Position numbers and translations under genes: made by a program. A DNA stretch of 9,520 nt from JAWLFY01 sp964462125 (GTDB lineage Bacteria > Planctomycetota > Planctomycetia > Pirellulales > Pirellulaceae), in assembly GCA_964462125.1 (NCBI GenBank), contig CAYWXT010000220.1, positions 1-9,520 of the forward strand. The letters run 5' to 3'. This document shows positions 1-6,229 of this stretch, one piece after another. Below the pieces are notes generated by a model. It was not told the DNA's origin, did no database searches, and worked only from the letters and a program-made list of their open reading frames with translations. Every line of letters begins with the position of its first letter. Position 1 is the stretch's first letter.

Positions 1-88
1 GACGACAGCCCGCGAGCCACTAAAACCGCGGAAGAGCCATATGGAATGACGTTGCGTCACCCCAAATCCGCCACTAATTGACCGAGCG
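1..88. other. Gene-free left edge of window
   Basis: No coding region or recognisable element was found here. The transposase frame that begins downstream meets a stop at 47-49, and the other frames do not resemble the missing upstream part of the transposase, so this is either decayed insertion-sequence DNA or unrelated sequence. Confidence 0.4.
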
Positions 89-498
89 TTGCTTAGGGGC
101 GCCGACATCGAAACTGATATCAAAGAATTCTTCCGGGCCGCCAAAGCGGAACATCGAGTTGAAGAGTGCTTGCAGCGGGCCAAGGGCCAGGCGGGACTGG
201 GCGATTACGAAGTGCGCAATTGGGTCGGATGGCAACATCACCAGACGCTATCGCTAATTGCGAGTTGGTTCCTAACCGTCGAAACCCGGCGAGCGGGAAA
301 AAAACACCCGCGATCACAATCAATCAGGTGCGACTGGGAATCGCTTCCATCATCCGAGCTGCACAAAAATGCGATACACACCCGGTCGTCAAGTGGCGCA
401 CCGAACAGCGGCTGCTGCGGAACCAGCTAGCCAGGCTCTATCACTGGAAACGCCATAACCAACTGCCACCGAAGAACTTAGAACGCAGGCAGATCTAG
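89..498 (+). pseudogene. IS701-type transposase, C-terminal remnant with a frameshift
   Basis: This is the C-terminal end of a DDE transposase of the IS701 (DDE_5) type; the N-terminal and most catalytic parts are absent. One frame (89 to about 304) reads AKAEHRVEECLQRAKG, then GLGDYEVRNWVGWQHHQTLS, a stretch I recognise as the conserved C-terminal block of IS701 transposases. The matching end, GKKTPAITINQVR and later RNQLARLYHWKRHNQLPP, lies in the -1 frame and stops at TAG 496-498. The two halves join smoothly at KK encoded by the seven-A run 298-304, as expected if one A was lost from a run of eight. The upstream side is blocked by a stop in the same frame at 47-49, and nothing recognisable precedes about position 89. 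It cannot make a working transposase. I am fairly sure of the family and less sure of the left border. Confidence 0.77.
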
Positions 499-530
499 GA
501 CAGTCGAACTAGGCTCTATCAGGAAACGCC
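433..530. repeat. Short near-direct duplication, 433-454 and 511-530
   Basis: Positions 433-454 (aggctctatca, ct, ggaaacgcc) recur at 511-530 with only the two central bases ct missing. The first copy lies inside the transposase remnant, where it encodes RLYHWKRH, and the second lies 12 bases after its stop codon. The second copy followed by gcagctgcga could be what is left of the right end of the insertion sequence, but no left end is present to compare. A local duplication during decay is an equal possibility. Confidence 0.55.
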
Positions 531-668
531 GCAGCTGCGAGGCCTGGTCTTCAAACAATCGCAGCCAGCTGGCACTGTGATGCAGCTTGCATGGCGTGCC
601 GAGTTGGCCTGATCAACGGGTACGGGTTCCTGAATCCAACGTCCTTTCAAAGAATCGAAAGATCGGTG
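499..668. other. Intergenic region between transposase remnant and methyltransferase
   Basis: This stretch holds the second copy of the short duplication and then the leader of the methyltransferase. The methyltransferase frame is open here from ATG 591, but the 26 extra residues do not resemble the family's N-terminus. A purine-rich gaaag at 657-661 lies 7 bases before ATG 669. I see no convincing -35/-10 pair. Confidence 0.4.
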
Positions 669-1526
669 ATGATCACAGTCGAGCCCATCCGAAAGGCAAC
701 GATTCGGAGTCACTACGACCTTGGGACGCTGTTCTATTGGCTGCACTGGGGCCCCCACATCCATCACGGGTTGTGGCTTGCGGATGAATCTCCCCGTCAG
801 GCCCAGTGTCAATTGATCGATACGTTGGCCGAACGGGCGGGCATCCAAGCGGGTGATCGGCTGGTCGACATCGGTTGCGGGATGGGTGGCTCAGCGATCC
901 GTCTGGCGACACGGAGTGATTGTGAAGTCACCGGGGTCACGCTCAGCAGCGTTCAGCGGCACTGGGCGGCGACGACCGCGATGCTCAAGGGACAGCGAAC
1001 CAAGACACGCTTTGTCTGTGCGGATGCCGAAGCGATTGACTTTGAGCCGCAGTCGTTCGATGTGGTGTGGAGCGTGGAATGCACCGAGCACCTGTTCGAC
1101 AAGCCCGGGTTCTTCCGCCGCGCCGCTCAGTGGCTCCGGCCTGGTGGCCGAGTCGCTCTCTGTGTTTGGTTTGAGGGCGAAGACACCACCAGGCCGGGGC
1201 ATGGCGAAATGGTGAAAGATGTATGCCGACGTTTTGTCTGTCCGTCGCTGGCAACGCGGCGCGACTACACCTCGTGGTTGGTCGCCGCGGGACTGACCAT
1301 CACGTACAACGAAGACTGGACGGACCGCGTCGCCAAGACCTGGGAGATCTGCAAGCGGCGAGTATCCAGTTCGCGAATCAAAACCTTGGCCAGAATCCTC
1401 GACCAGAACCAAGTTGCGTTCTTGGACGGATTCGACACCCTCTTGACCGCGTACCGCACCGGCGCGATGCAATTCGGTGCGATCGTCGCTGAGAAACCTG
1501 GGCGTTCGAAAGCGGAGGGAGGGTGA
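669..1526 (+). CDS. Class I SAM-dependent methyltransferase, tocopherol/sterol methyltransferase-like
   Basis: A 285-residue Rossmann-fold methyltransferase, probably cytosolic, that transfers a methyl group from S-adenosylmethionine to a small or lipid-like substrate. The N-terminal block HYDLGTLFYWLHWG followed by HIHHGLW (residues 15-36) is typical of gamma-tocopherol, sterol and related small-molecule methyltransferases. Motif I is VDIGCGMGGSA (66-76), the strand-2 motif is TGVTLS (88-93), and CADAEAIDF (117-125) with DVVWSVECTEHL (131-142) covers the adenine-binding and motif IV regions; LRPGGRV (156-162) is motif VI. ATG 669 is chosen because the conserved part starts directly after it and a purine-rich gaaag lies upstream; the open frame also allows ATG 591. 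The gene stands alone on its strand, converging on the dehydratase gene. The last residues (RSKAEGG) come from a G-rich tract. The family is fairly sure; the substrate cannot be named. Confidence 0.86.
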   Translation: MITVEPIRKATIRSHYDLGTLFYWLHWGPHIHHGLWLADESPRQAQCQLIDTLAERAGIQAGDRLVDIGCGMGGSAIRLATRSDCEVTGVTLSSVQRHWAATTAMLKGQRTKTRFVCADAEAIDFEPQSFDVVWSVECTEHLFDKPGFFRRAAQWLRPGGRVALCVWFEGEDTTRPGHGEMVKDVCRRFVCPSLATRRDYTSWLVAAGLTITYNEDWTDRVAKTWEICKRRVSSSRIKTLARILDQNQVAFLDGFDTLLTAYRTGAMQFGAIVAEKPGRSKAEGG

Positions 1527-1540
1527 AAAGGGGGTGGGGG
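1517..1540 (+). other. Putative G-quadruplex tract at the methyltransferase stop codon
   Basis: Four G runs, 1517-1519, 1521-1523, 1530-1534 and 1536-1540, are separated by loops of 1, 6 and 1 bases, which satisfies the usual G3+ N1-7 pattern. The TGA stop (1524-1526) lies in the middle loop, so the structure could form in the 3' end of the methyltransferase mRNA or in the DNA. Formation is not shown by sequence alone. Confidence 0.5.
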
Positions 1541-1614
1541 TGATCACGCGGCCACCGGTGCGTTCGACGCTCGGCCCTGGGGAGTCTGCAAGCCCCGCGG
1601 CTGGCGTCGTCGGG

Positions 1615-2643
1615 TCAGTCAAGCCGCGAAAAAGGGTCCTGACCCCTTTTTTCTGACTCCCGTGCCGTGGACCAGCGCGCCAGATCTGTGACGGAAACGT
1701 TCCCGCCACACATCAGCAGCGCGACCGGGTCGTTGGAGGCGATTTCGCTTTTGTGCTGGCGTGCGGCCGCTAAACAACACGCCGCTGCCGGTTCGACCAG
1801 TGTCTTGGTTCGCTCGAGGATGAATTTCATCGCGTCGATCGCCTCCTGGTCCTCGACGACCATCACTTCATCGACCCATTCGTTGACATGCCGAAACGTC
1901 ATCGGACTGACCCGTGGGGCGCCGAGGGTGCGGGCGATGGAGGTGATCTCGGTGAGTTCCACGATCTCGCCAGCGGCGACACTGCGTGCCATTGCGTCGG
2001 CCCCTCGCGTCTCCACTCCGATCACACGGATTCGTGGGTTGACCGACTTGAACACAGCGGCCATCCCGGCGATCAACCCGCCCCCGCCAATGCTGACATA
2101 GACCCGCGATACGCTGGGAAGGTCTTCCAAGATCTCCAGGGCAATCGTCCCCTGGCCCGCTGCGACCTCGCGATCGTCGAATGGGTGAACCAGCAAGAGT
2201 CCCTCGCGGCGCAACCGTTCGGCCGTCGCAAACGCTTGGTGAATATCGTCGGCGAACACGATCTCGGCGCCGTACCCCCGCGTCGCCTCGACGTAGTTGG
2301 GGGGCGTCGTCGACGGCATGCAAATCGTCGCCTCAACGCCGAGTGTTCTTGCGGCAAACGCCAGACCTTGGGCATGGTTTCCACCGCTGACACTGACAAC
2401 ACCCTTGTCGCGTTGCTGCGGGGTCATTTGAGCCAGCTTGTTGAAGGCCCCGCGCGGCTTGAAGGAACCGGTTTTTTGAAGGCACTCCATCTTCAAGTGA
2501 ATCGGCGCACCAAACTCCGCGGAGAGCGTGGCCGATCGAATGAAGGGTGTTCGATGCACGTGCCGCTGGATCCGTTCACCCGCCGCACGGACCGCGTCGA
2601 GCGACAGCAACTCACTGGGATCGTCCCTCACATCAGGCATCAT
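1615..2643 (-). CDS. PLP-dependent threonine/serine dehydratase, catabolic type
   Basis: A fold-type II PLP enzyme that should deaminate L-threonine, L-serine or a related 3-hydroxy-amino acid to a 2-oxo acid and ammonia. KTGSFKPRGA (57-66) holds the PLP lysine Lys62; SGGNHAQG (87-94) is the substrate/cofactor loop; GGGGLIAG (186-193) binds the PLP phosphate; CGGN (312-315) closes the cofactor pocket. At 342 residues without a regulatory ACT domain it resembles biodegradative dehydratases (TdcB), serine racemases and 3-hydroxyaspartate dehydratases rather than full-length biosynthetic IlvA. Two adjacent ATG codons exist (2643 and 2640); an AGGA ends 2 bases before the first and 5 before the second, so the second may be used. 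It is last in the four-gene unit, 4 bases after the amidohydrolase stop. The family part ends near residue 324 (TDLARW); the last 18 residues read through a repeat palindrome. Confidence 0.92.
   Translation of the reverse strand: MMPDVRDDPSELLSLDAVRAAGERIQRHVHRTPFIRSATLSAEFGAPIHLKMECLQKTGSFKPRGAFNKLAQMTPQQRDKGVVSVSGGNHAQGLAFAARTLGVEATICMPSTTPPNYVEATRGYGAEIVFADDIHQAFATAERLRREGLLLVHPFDDREVAAGQGTIALEILEDLPSVSRVYVSIGGGGLIAGMAAVFKSVNPRIRVIGVETRGADAMARSVAAGEIVELTEITSIARTLGAPRVSPMTFRHVNEWVDEVMVVEDQEAIDAMKFILERTKTLVEPAAACCLAAARQHKSEIASNDPVALLMCGGNVSVTDLARWSTARESEKRGQDPFSRLD
1629..1651. repeat. Palindromic repeat between convergent genes, possible bidirectional terminator
   Basis: The arms aaaaagggtc (1629-1638) and gacccctttttt (1641 onward) form an almost perfect inverted repeat with a GC core gggtc/gaccc, a 2-base centre and A/T-rich flanks on both sides. 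This layout would give a hairpin followed by U on either strand, fitting termination of both the methyltransferase (plus) and the dehydratase (minus). The same unit, read as the peptide RGQDPFSRL, recurs in planctomycete genomes as far as I remember, so it is probably a dispersed repeat. It lies inside the dehydratase frame, before its stop. Confidence 0.6.
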
Positions 2644-2647
2644 GATC

Positions 2648-3589
2648 CTAACTGAAAAACACGCGTTCAGCAGTCCGTCTCAATAACCACTGCTTGTCCG
2701 CTTCAGACAAAAAATCGATCCGATCCCGGATCAAGGCAATCGACGCCTCGTAGGTGTGTTTCCCTTGAACCTGAAACGGGCAATCGCTGGCCCACATCAG
2801 CCGTTCGGGCCCGAAGGCATCCAGGACCTGGCGGATCATGGGGACCAGATCATCGTATGGTGGGGACTTTTCCCCCAAGGCATAAAACGCTGACGTCTTC
2901 ACGTGAACGTTGGAAAACCTTGCCAGCTCGCACAGGGATGCGAGTTGCTGCGGCTCGATCGTCCCGCTGATTCCCACGCGGGCGAAGTGGTCCACCACCA
3001 CGGTTGTCTCCGGAAAACGACGACACAGCGAAGCGACATGCGGAATTTCCTCTGGATTGATGAGTGGGCAGACGGCCAAGCCTTGACTCGCTGCTTCCTG
3101 AAACAGCGTCCCGATCGAATCGCTCATGGGCCACTCCTTCGCATCGCCCCGGGAATGAAGGCGGAAGCCACGCACCCCGCGGCTCGCCATCTGCTGCATG
3201 CGGTCGCGGAGGCCGCCGGCTTGATGGTCAATCAACGCGACCGCTGAAAACACGCCCTCATGGTCGTCCATGACATCAAACAGGTAGCGGTGGTCGAGGT
3301 CATAAAAACTCATCTGGATCAAAACGATGCGCCGCACGCCGGCGGGGCGGCAATGGCGAAACAATTCAGCCGCGGTGAAGCTCGGGGGATCCATGTCCGA
3401 CTCGTCAAACCGCTCATCGATCGGGTACGTTTCCGTGTCCGGGCTCCAAACGTGCACATGAGCGTCGATCCAGCCATCCGCCGGATCGCCCGCCCCCGAC
3501 AGCGACGGGGCGGCAACCGCCGAGCCTGCTGCCACCGTAGCCAAACCGAATTCACGTCTCGTCAGGGGATCGGTGCCGTTGGACTTCAT
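2648..3589 (-). CDS. Amidohydrolase-related TIM-barrel hydrolase with Tat signal
   Basis: A 313-residue predicted metal-dependent hydrolase of the amidohydrolase-2/COG3618 type, a group that includes fuconolactonase, rhamnonolactonase and 2-pyrone-4,6-dicarboxylate hydrolase. Ligand motifs are DAHVHVW (42-48), DHFAR (200-204) and WASDCPF (267-272), matching the family's HxH, strand-5 His and strand-8 Asp. The N-terminus has a twin-arginine signal, TRREFGLA (10-17), followed by an alanine-rich hydrophobic stretch and a likely cleavage site near residues 26-34, so the enzyme is probably exported folded to the periplasm or kept as an anchored protein. ATG 3589 overlaps the TGA of the upstream peptidase gene by one base (TGATG), and GAGAG lies 6 bases upstream, so coupling is likely. 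It probably opens a lactone or cleaves an amide in the pathway; the substrate is unknown. Confidence 0.87.
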   Translation of the reverse strand: MKSNGTDPLTRREFGLATVAAGSAVAAPSLSGAGDPADGWIDAHVHVWSPDTETYPIDERFDESDMDPPSFTAAELFRHCRPAGVRRIVLIQMSFYDLDHRYLFDVMDDHEGVFSAVALIDHQAGGLRDRMQQMASRGVRGFRLHSRGDAKEWPMSDSIGTLFQEAASQGLAVCPLINPEEIPHVASLCRRFPETTVVVDHFARVGISGTIEPQQLASLCELARFSNVHVKTSAFYALGEKSPPYDDLVPMIRQVLDAFGPERLMWASDCPFQVQGKHTYEASIALIRDRIDFLSEADKQWLLRRTAERVFFS

Positions 3590-3591
3590 CA
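3587..3591 (-). promoter_or_regulatory. TGATG stop-start overlap, translational coupling
   Basis: The TGA stop of the M20 gene (3591-3589) shares its A with the ATG of the amidohydrolase gene (3589-3587). GAGAG six bases upstream of the ATG, still inside the peptidase gene, can serve as the ribosome binding site. Confidence 0.75.
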
Positions 3592-4803
3592 GGAACTCTC
3601 ACCGGTGAACGGGTCAAACGCGAGCACAAAGTTTCGATAGATTTCGGCGGCCTGAAGCACCTGTTCGCAGTCGACGAACTCAACCGCCGCGTGCGCTTGA
3701 TCGATGCTACCCGGTCCCAAGATCATGCTCGGAATGCCGATCGCTCCGAATTTACTGGCGTCGCTGCAAAACGGCACGCCGATCGGCGTGGGGTCATAGC
3801 CCAACTGTTGCAAAACGTGGCTCATCACGGCAACCGCCGACGCATGGGATGGCGTTTCCAGCGGCCGGTCGGTCAGCATGGGAGGGTGCATGACGGCGTC
3901 AAAGTCTTGGTGCTCTGTGGCGAGCGTTTCGATCAAGTCTTGATAGTGATCCAGGACCGAGTCGCAATCCTCTCCCGGCAACATTCGGCGATCGATTTCA
4001 ATCTCGCAGCGGTCGGGAACGAAATTGACCTGAACGCCGCCGCGGATGACTCCGACGTTGCAAGTTGCCGGTCCGAGTAACGGATGGGAATGCACCGACA
4101 AGCGTCTGGTGTCGTGCTGAAGTGCCGTGATTAGATGCGCCATCTGGTCGATCGCGTTGACGCCGAGATGAGGTTTCGACGAATGAGACGCCTTACCGCG
4201 TGTTTCAATCTTCCAACGCACCAATCCCTTGCTGGCGATCACCGATTGCAAACCGGTCGGTTCCGCCACGATCGCGGCATCGGCTTGCAATGCCGTTCCG
4301 GCGGCATTCATCGCCTGGCAAAAAGCGACGACACCACGGTACGAGTATTCTTCGTCAATCGTCGCGGCGAACAACACGTCGCAGGGGGGCACGATCGCGT
4401 CGTCCGCCAGCGACGACACCGCCCGCATCATCGCGGCCATGCCGGCTTTGGTGTCGCACGAACCGCGGCCGTACATCTTGCCGCCACGGACCACGGGATC
4501 CCACGGCGCGATCTCCATGCCGGTCACCGAGACGGTGTCCATGTGGGCTTCCAGAACGATCCGCCGGCTTGAATCGCGACCGGGCAACCGCGCGATCACG
4601 TTGGGACGATCGTCATACACGTGCTGACGCCACGTCTCAATCTGCCGCTGTTGAAAGTAGTTTTCGATGAAGTCAGCGATCTCCCGCTCAGGCACCCCGC
4701 CATCGTAGTTCGGATTTACGCTGTTGATGCGGATCAAATCGGCCAGGGTGTCGAGCACGGCTGTGGCCTGTGGTTTGCCCTGTGTCATTTTGCTTTCTGT
4801 CAT
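3589..4803 (-). CDS. M20 family metallopeptidase, ArgE/DapE/ACY1-like deacylase
   Basis: A 404-residue cytosolic di-zinc hydrolase that removes an acyl group or C-terminal residue from an N-acyl-amino acid or small peptide. All expected metal and catalytic residues are visible: His87 and Asp89 in EAHMDTV, Asp117 in RGSCDTKAG, the Glu151/Glu152 pair in IDEEYSYRG, Glu181 in VAEPTGL and His371 in DQAHAAVEFV. ASHSSKP (206-211) contains the dimer-domain histidine. Length is normal for acetylornithine deacetylase-like enzymes. The reading frame is open much further upstream, but that part only shadows the transporter gene; ATG 4803 is chosen because it forms the ATGA overlap with the transporter stop and has GGA 4 bases upstream. 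ATG 4788 is a second choice. ArgE, DapE or carboxypeptidase G2-like activity cannot be separated here; the operon context argues for catabolism rather than arginine or lysine synthesis. Confidence 0.93.
   Translation of the reverse strand: MTESKMTQGKPQATAVLDTLADLIRINSVNPNYDGGVPEREIADFIENYFQQRQIETWRQHVYDDRPNVIARLPGRDSSRRIVLEAHMDTVSVTGMEIAPWDPVVRGGKMYGRGSCDTKAGMAAMMRAVSSLADDAIVPPCDVLFAATIDEEYSYRGVVAFCQAMNAAGTALQADAAIVAEPTGLQSVIASKGLVRWKIETRGKASHSSKPHLGVNAIDQMAHLITALQHDTRRLSVHSHPLLGPATCNVGVIRGGVQVNFVPDRCEIEIDRRMLPGEDCDSVLDHYQDLIETLATEHQDFDAVMHPPMLTDRPLETPSHASAVAVMSHVLQQLGYDPTPIGVPFCSDASKFGAIGIPSMILGPGSIDQAHAAVEFVDCEQVLQAAEIYRNFVLAFDPFTGESS
4800..4803 (-). promoter_or_regulatory. ATGA stop-start overlap, translational coupling
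   Basis: The ATG of the M20 gene (4803-4801) overlaps the TGA of the transporter gene (4802-4800). This decides the peptidase start and shows that the two genes share one transcript. Confidence 0.8.
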
Positions 4804-6128
4804 CTCGTCCGTTTCCAGGCGACCGGTTGGATAGGACCGACGAAGATGATGTAAGCCCCGATGCCCATCAGCATCACCAACGCCGCCACGTAAAACGCTG
4901 TTTCGTACGAATCGGTTTGCTGCACCGACCAACCGGCGATCATCGGCGAAACCACGCCACCCATGTTGCCGACGCAGTTTTGAATGCCGGTCCACCTGCC
5001 GGCTGCCGGACCCGCCATCGTTTGCGTCATTGCCCATACGTTGGCGGTGAACATGCCCAAGGCACTGCAGGCCGCGACGAGCAGCACGACGCACATTGTC
5101 GATGATTCGGTCTGGGAGACCGCCACCATCAAGAACGCCGCCAGGAGAAAGCCGCCCAGGGCGATTCCTTTTCGAATCACGGTGGGAGATTTTCCCGCGG
5201 CGATCAGGTGATCGGCGCCCCAACCGGAAAGGACGGTTGCGATGGCCATAGCCAAAAACGGAAGTGCCGCCAGGAAGGCGGTTTGCTGCAAATTGAAGTT
5301 GTGCACATCGACCAAGTAGGACGGCAGCCAAGTTAGCAGGAAGTACCAGACATATCCTAGCGAAAACATTCCCAGCGACGTCCCCCAGACCGACCGGTGC
5401 CGGAGCACTTCCCATATCGATGGGCGGCGGTTGGCCATCGCGATCTCGATGCTTGGATCGGGGGGGTGTGGACGGCTGGGAGCCCAGCGGTACCACGGCA
5501 ACAGCCACACCACCCCGCCCACGCCAAGAGTGATGAACAACATCCGCCATCCAAAACGGTCCACCAACAACCCGCCGGCCAAAATACTGAAGGCGGGTCC
5601 GATTTTCGAGGCCGCGTCAATCAACGAATTGGCAATGCCCCGCTGCTCCTCGCGAAAATTCTCCACGAGCAGCCGCGAGATCGCCGGATAGGCGACGCTT
5701 TCGCCGATCCCCAGCAGCAACCGTGCGGCGATCAATGCCGCAAAGCCGGTGACGAACCCGGTCATGGCGGTGGCCACGGTCCAAAGAAGGTAGCCGCCGG
5801 CATAGACCCATTTGACGTCGTACCGATCGACCAGCCACCCGGCAGGCAACTGCAGCAACGCGTAACTCCAAAAGAATGCGGAAAGCAGAAGACCTTTCTG
5901 TGAACCTGTCAACGAAAAATCGGACTCCATCGCCGGAACCGCGATCGAGAGCGCGCCGCGATCGATGTAGTTGATCAAGATCGATATCAGCAGCAGCAGC
6001 AACAAGATCCAGCGCGCCGGTTCACTGTACGGTGAGCTGTTCTCAGCGGGCGTCGATGGTGGCAGCTTGGCCAAGGTGAGTCGCGGTGCAGGGGGAAACA
6101 ACGTCCGGTCAATCACGGTCGGGGTCAC
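4800..6128 (-). CDS. MFS transporter, ACS (anion:cation symporter) family
   Basis: A 12-helix inner-membrane permease of the ACS branch of the major facilitator superfamily, whose members (ExuT, DgoT, GudP, phthalate and allantoate carriers) import organic anions with protons. The first helix carries the family signature ILINYIDRGALSIAVPAM (50-67), followed by the loop GWLVDRYDVKW (97-107) of the DRxGRK type and RLLLGIGESVAYPAISRLL in helix 4. The start is uncertain: the frame stays open to 6356 inside the sigma gene, and no ATG lies between there and helix 2. GTG 6128 (442 residues) and GTG 6116 (438) give family-like lengths; neither has a clear ribosome binding site. The gene is first in the four-gene unit, and its TGA overlaps the peptidase ATG. 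The cargo is probably the compound handled by the hydrolases and dehydratase downstream. Confidence 0.9.
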   Translation of the reverse strand: MTPTVIDRTLFPPAPRLTLAKLPPSTPAENSSPYSEPARWILLLLLLISILINYIDRGALSIAVPAMESDFSLTGSQKGLLLSAFFWSYALLQLPAGWLVDRYDVKWVYAGGYLLWTVATAMTGFVTGFAALIAARLLLGIGESVAYPAISRLLVENFREEQRGIANSLIDAASKIGPAFSILAGGLLVDRFGWRMLFITLGVGGVVWLLPWYRWAPSRPHPPDPSIEIAMANRRPSIWEVLRHRSVWGTSLGMFSLGYVWYFLLTWLPSYLVDVHNFNLQQTAFLAALPFLAMAIATVLSGWGADHLIAAGKSPTVIRKGIALGGFLLAAFLMVAVSQTESSTMCVVLLVAACSALGMFTANVWAMTQTMAGPAAGRWTGIQNCVGNMGGVVSPMIAGWSVQQTDSYETAFYVAALVMLMGIGAYIIFVGPIQPVAWKRTR

Positions 6129-6199
6129 CAGCGTAGCGTATCGAGCCCCCGCGTGCCGACGCCGCCGAGGCCGGAGGACGAGGCGGAACGTCTGGAACC

Positions 6200-6229
6200 C
6201 TCGGCGTCCCTTCAGGGGCGATCGCCGAG
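6200..6229. terminator. Stem-loop across the end of the sigma factor gene
   Basis: A 7-base stem pairs 6200-6206 (ctcggcg) with 6223-6229 (cgccgag), and inside it ccc (6208-6210) can pair with ggg (6215-6217). The sigma stop codon lies in the loop. No U tract follows on the minus strand, so it is a weak terminator candidate at best; it could also attenuate read-through from the sigma gene into the transporter gene or protect the mRNA end. Confidence 0.35.

Noticed and set aside
891..1709. 272-codon minus-strand open frame across the methyltransferase and the spacer
   Set aside because: It is antisense to a gene with clear SAM-binding motifs, has a low-complexity composition and no recognisable domain.
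1615..2643. Hydroxyectoine dehydratase (EutB) of an ectoine utilisation cluster
   Set aside because: EutB is a relative, but the usual partners (an M24 ectoine hydrolase, a desuccinylase-type deacylase, EutC) are missing, and the PLP motif GSFKPRGA is the ordinary threonine/serine dehydratase form.
1888..2655. 255-codon plus-strand open frame across the dehydratase
   Set aside because: It is antisense to a well-conserved PLP enzyme and shows no domain of its own.
4804..5550. N-terminal extension giving a 653-residue M20 protein
   Set aside because: The extra part is an out-of-frame reading of the transporter gene and lacks M20 features; the ATGA overlap and normal family length support the start at 4803.
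6217..6226. GGCGATCGCC, identical to the cyanobacterial HIP1 palindrome
   Set aside because: It occurs once in a GC-rich context inside a possible stem-loop; nothing else suggests a cyanobacterium.
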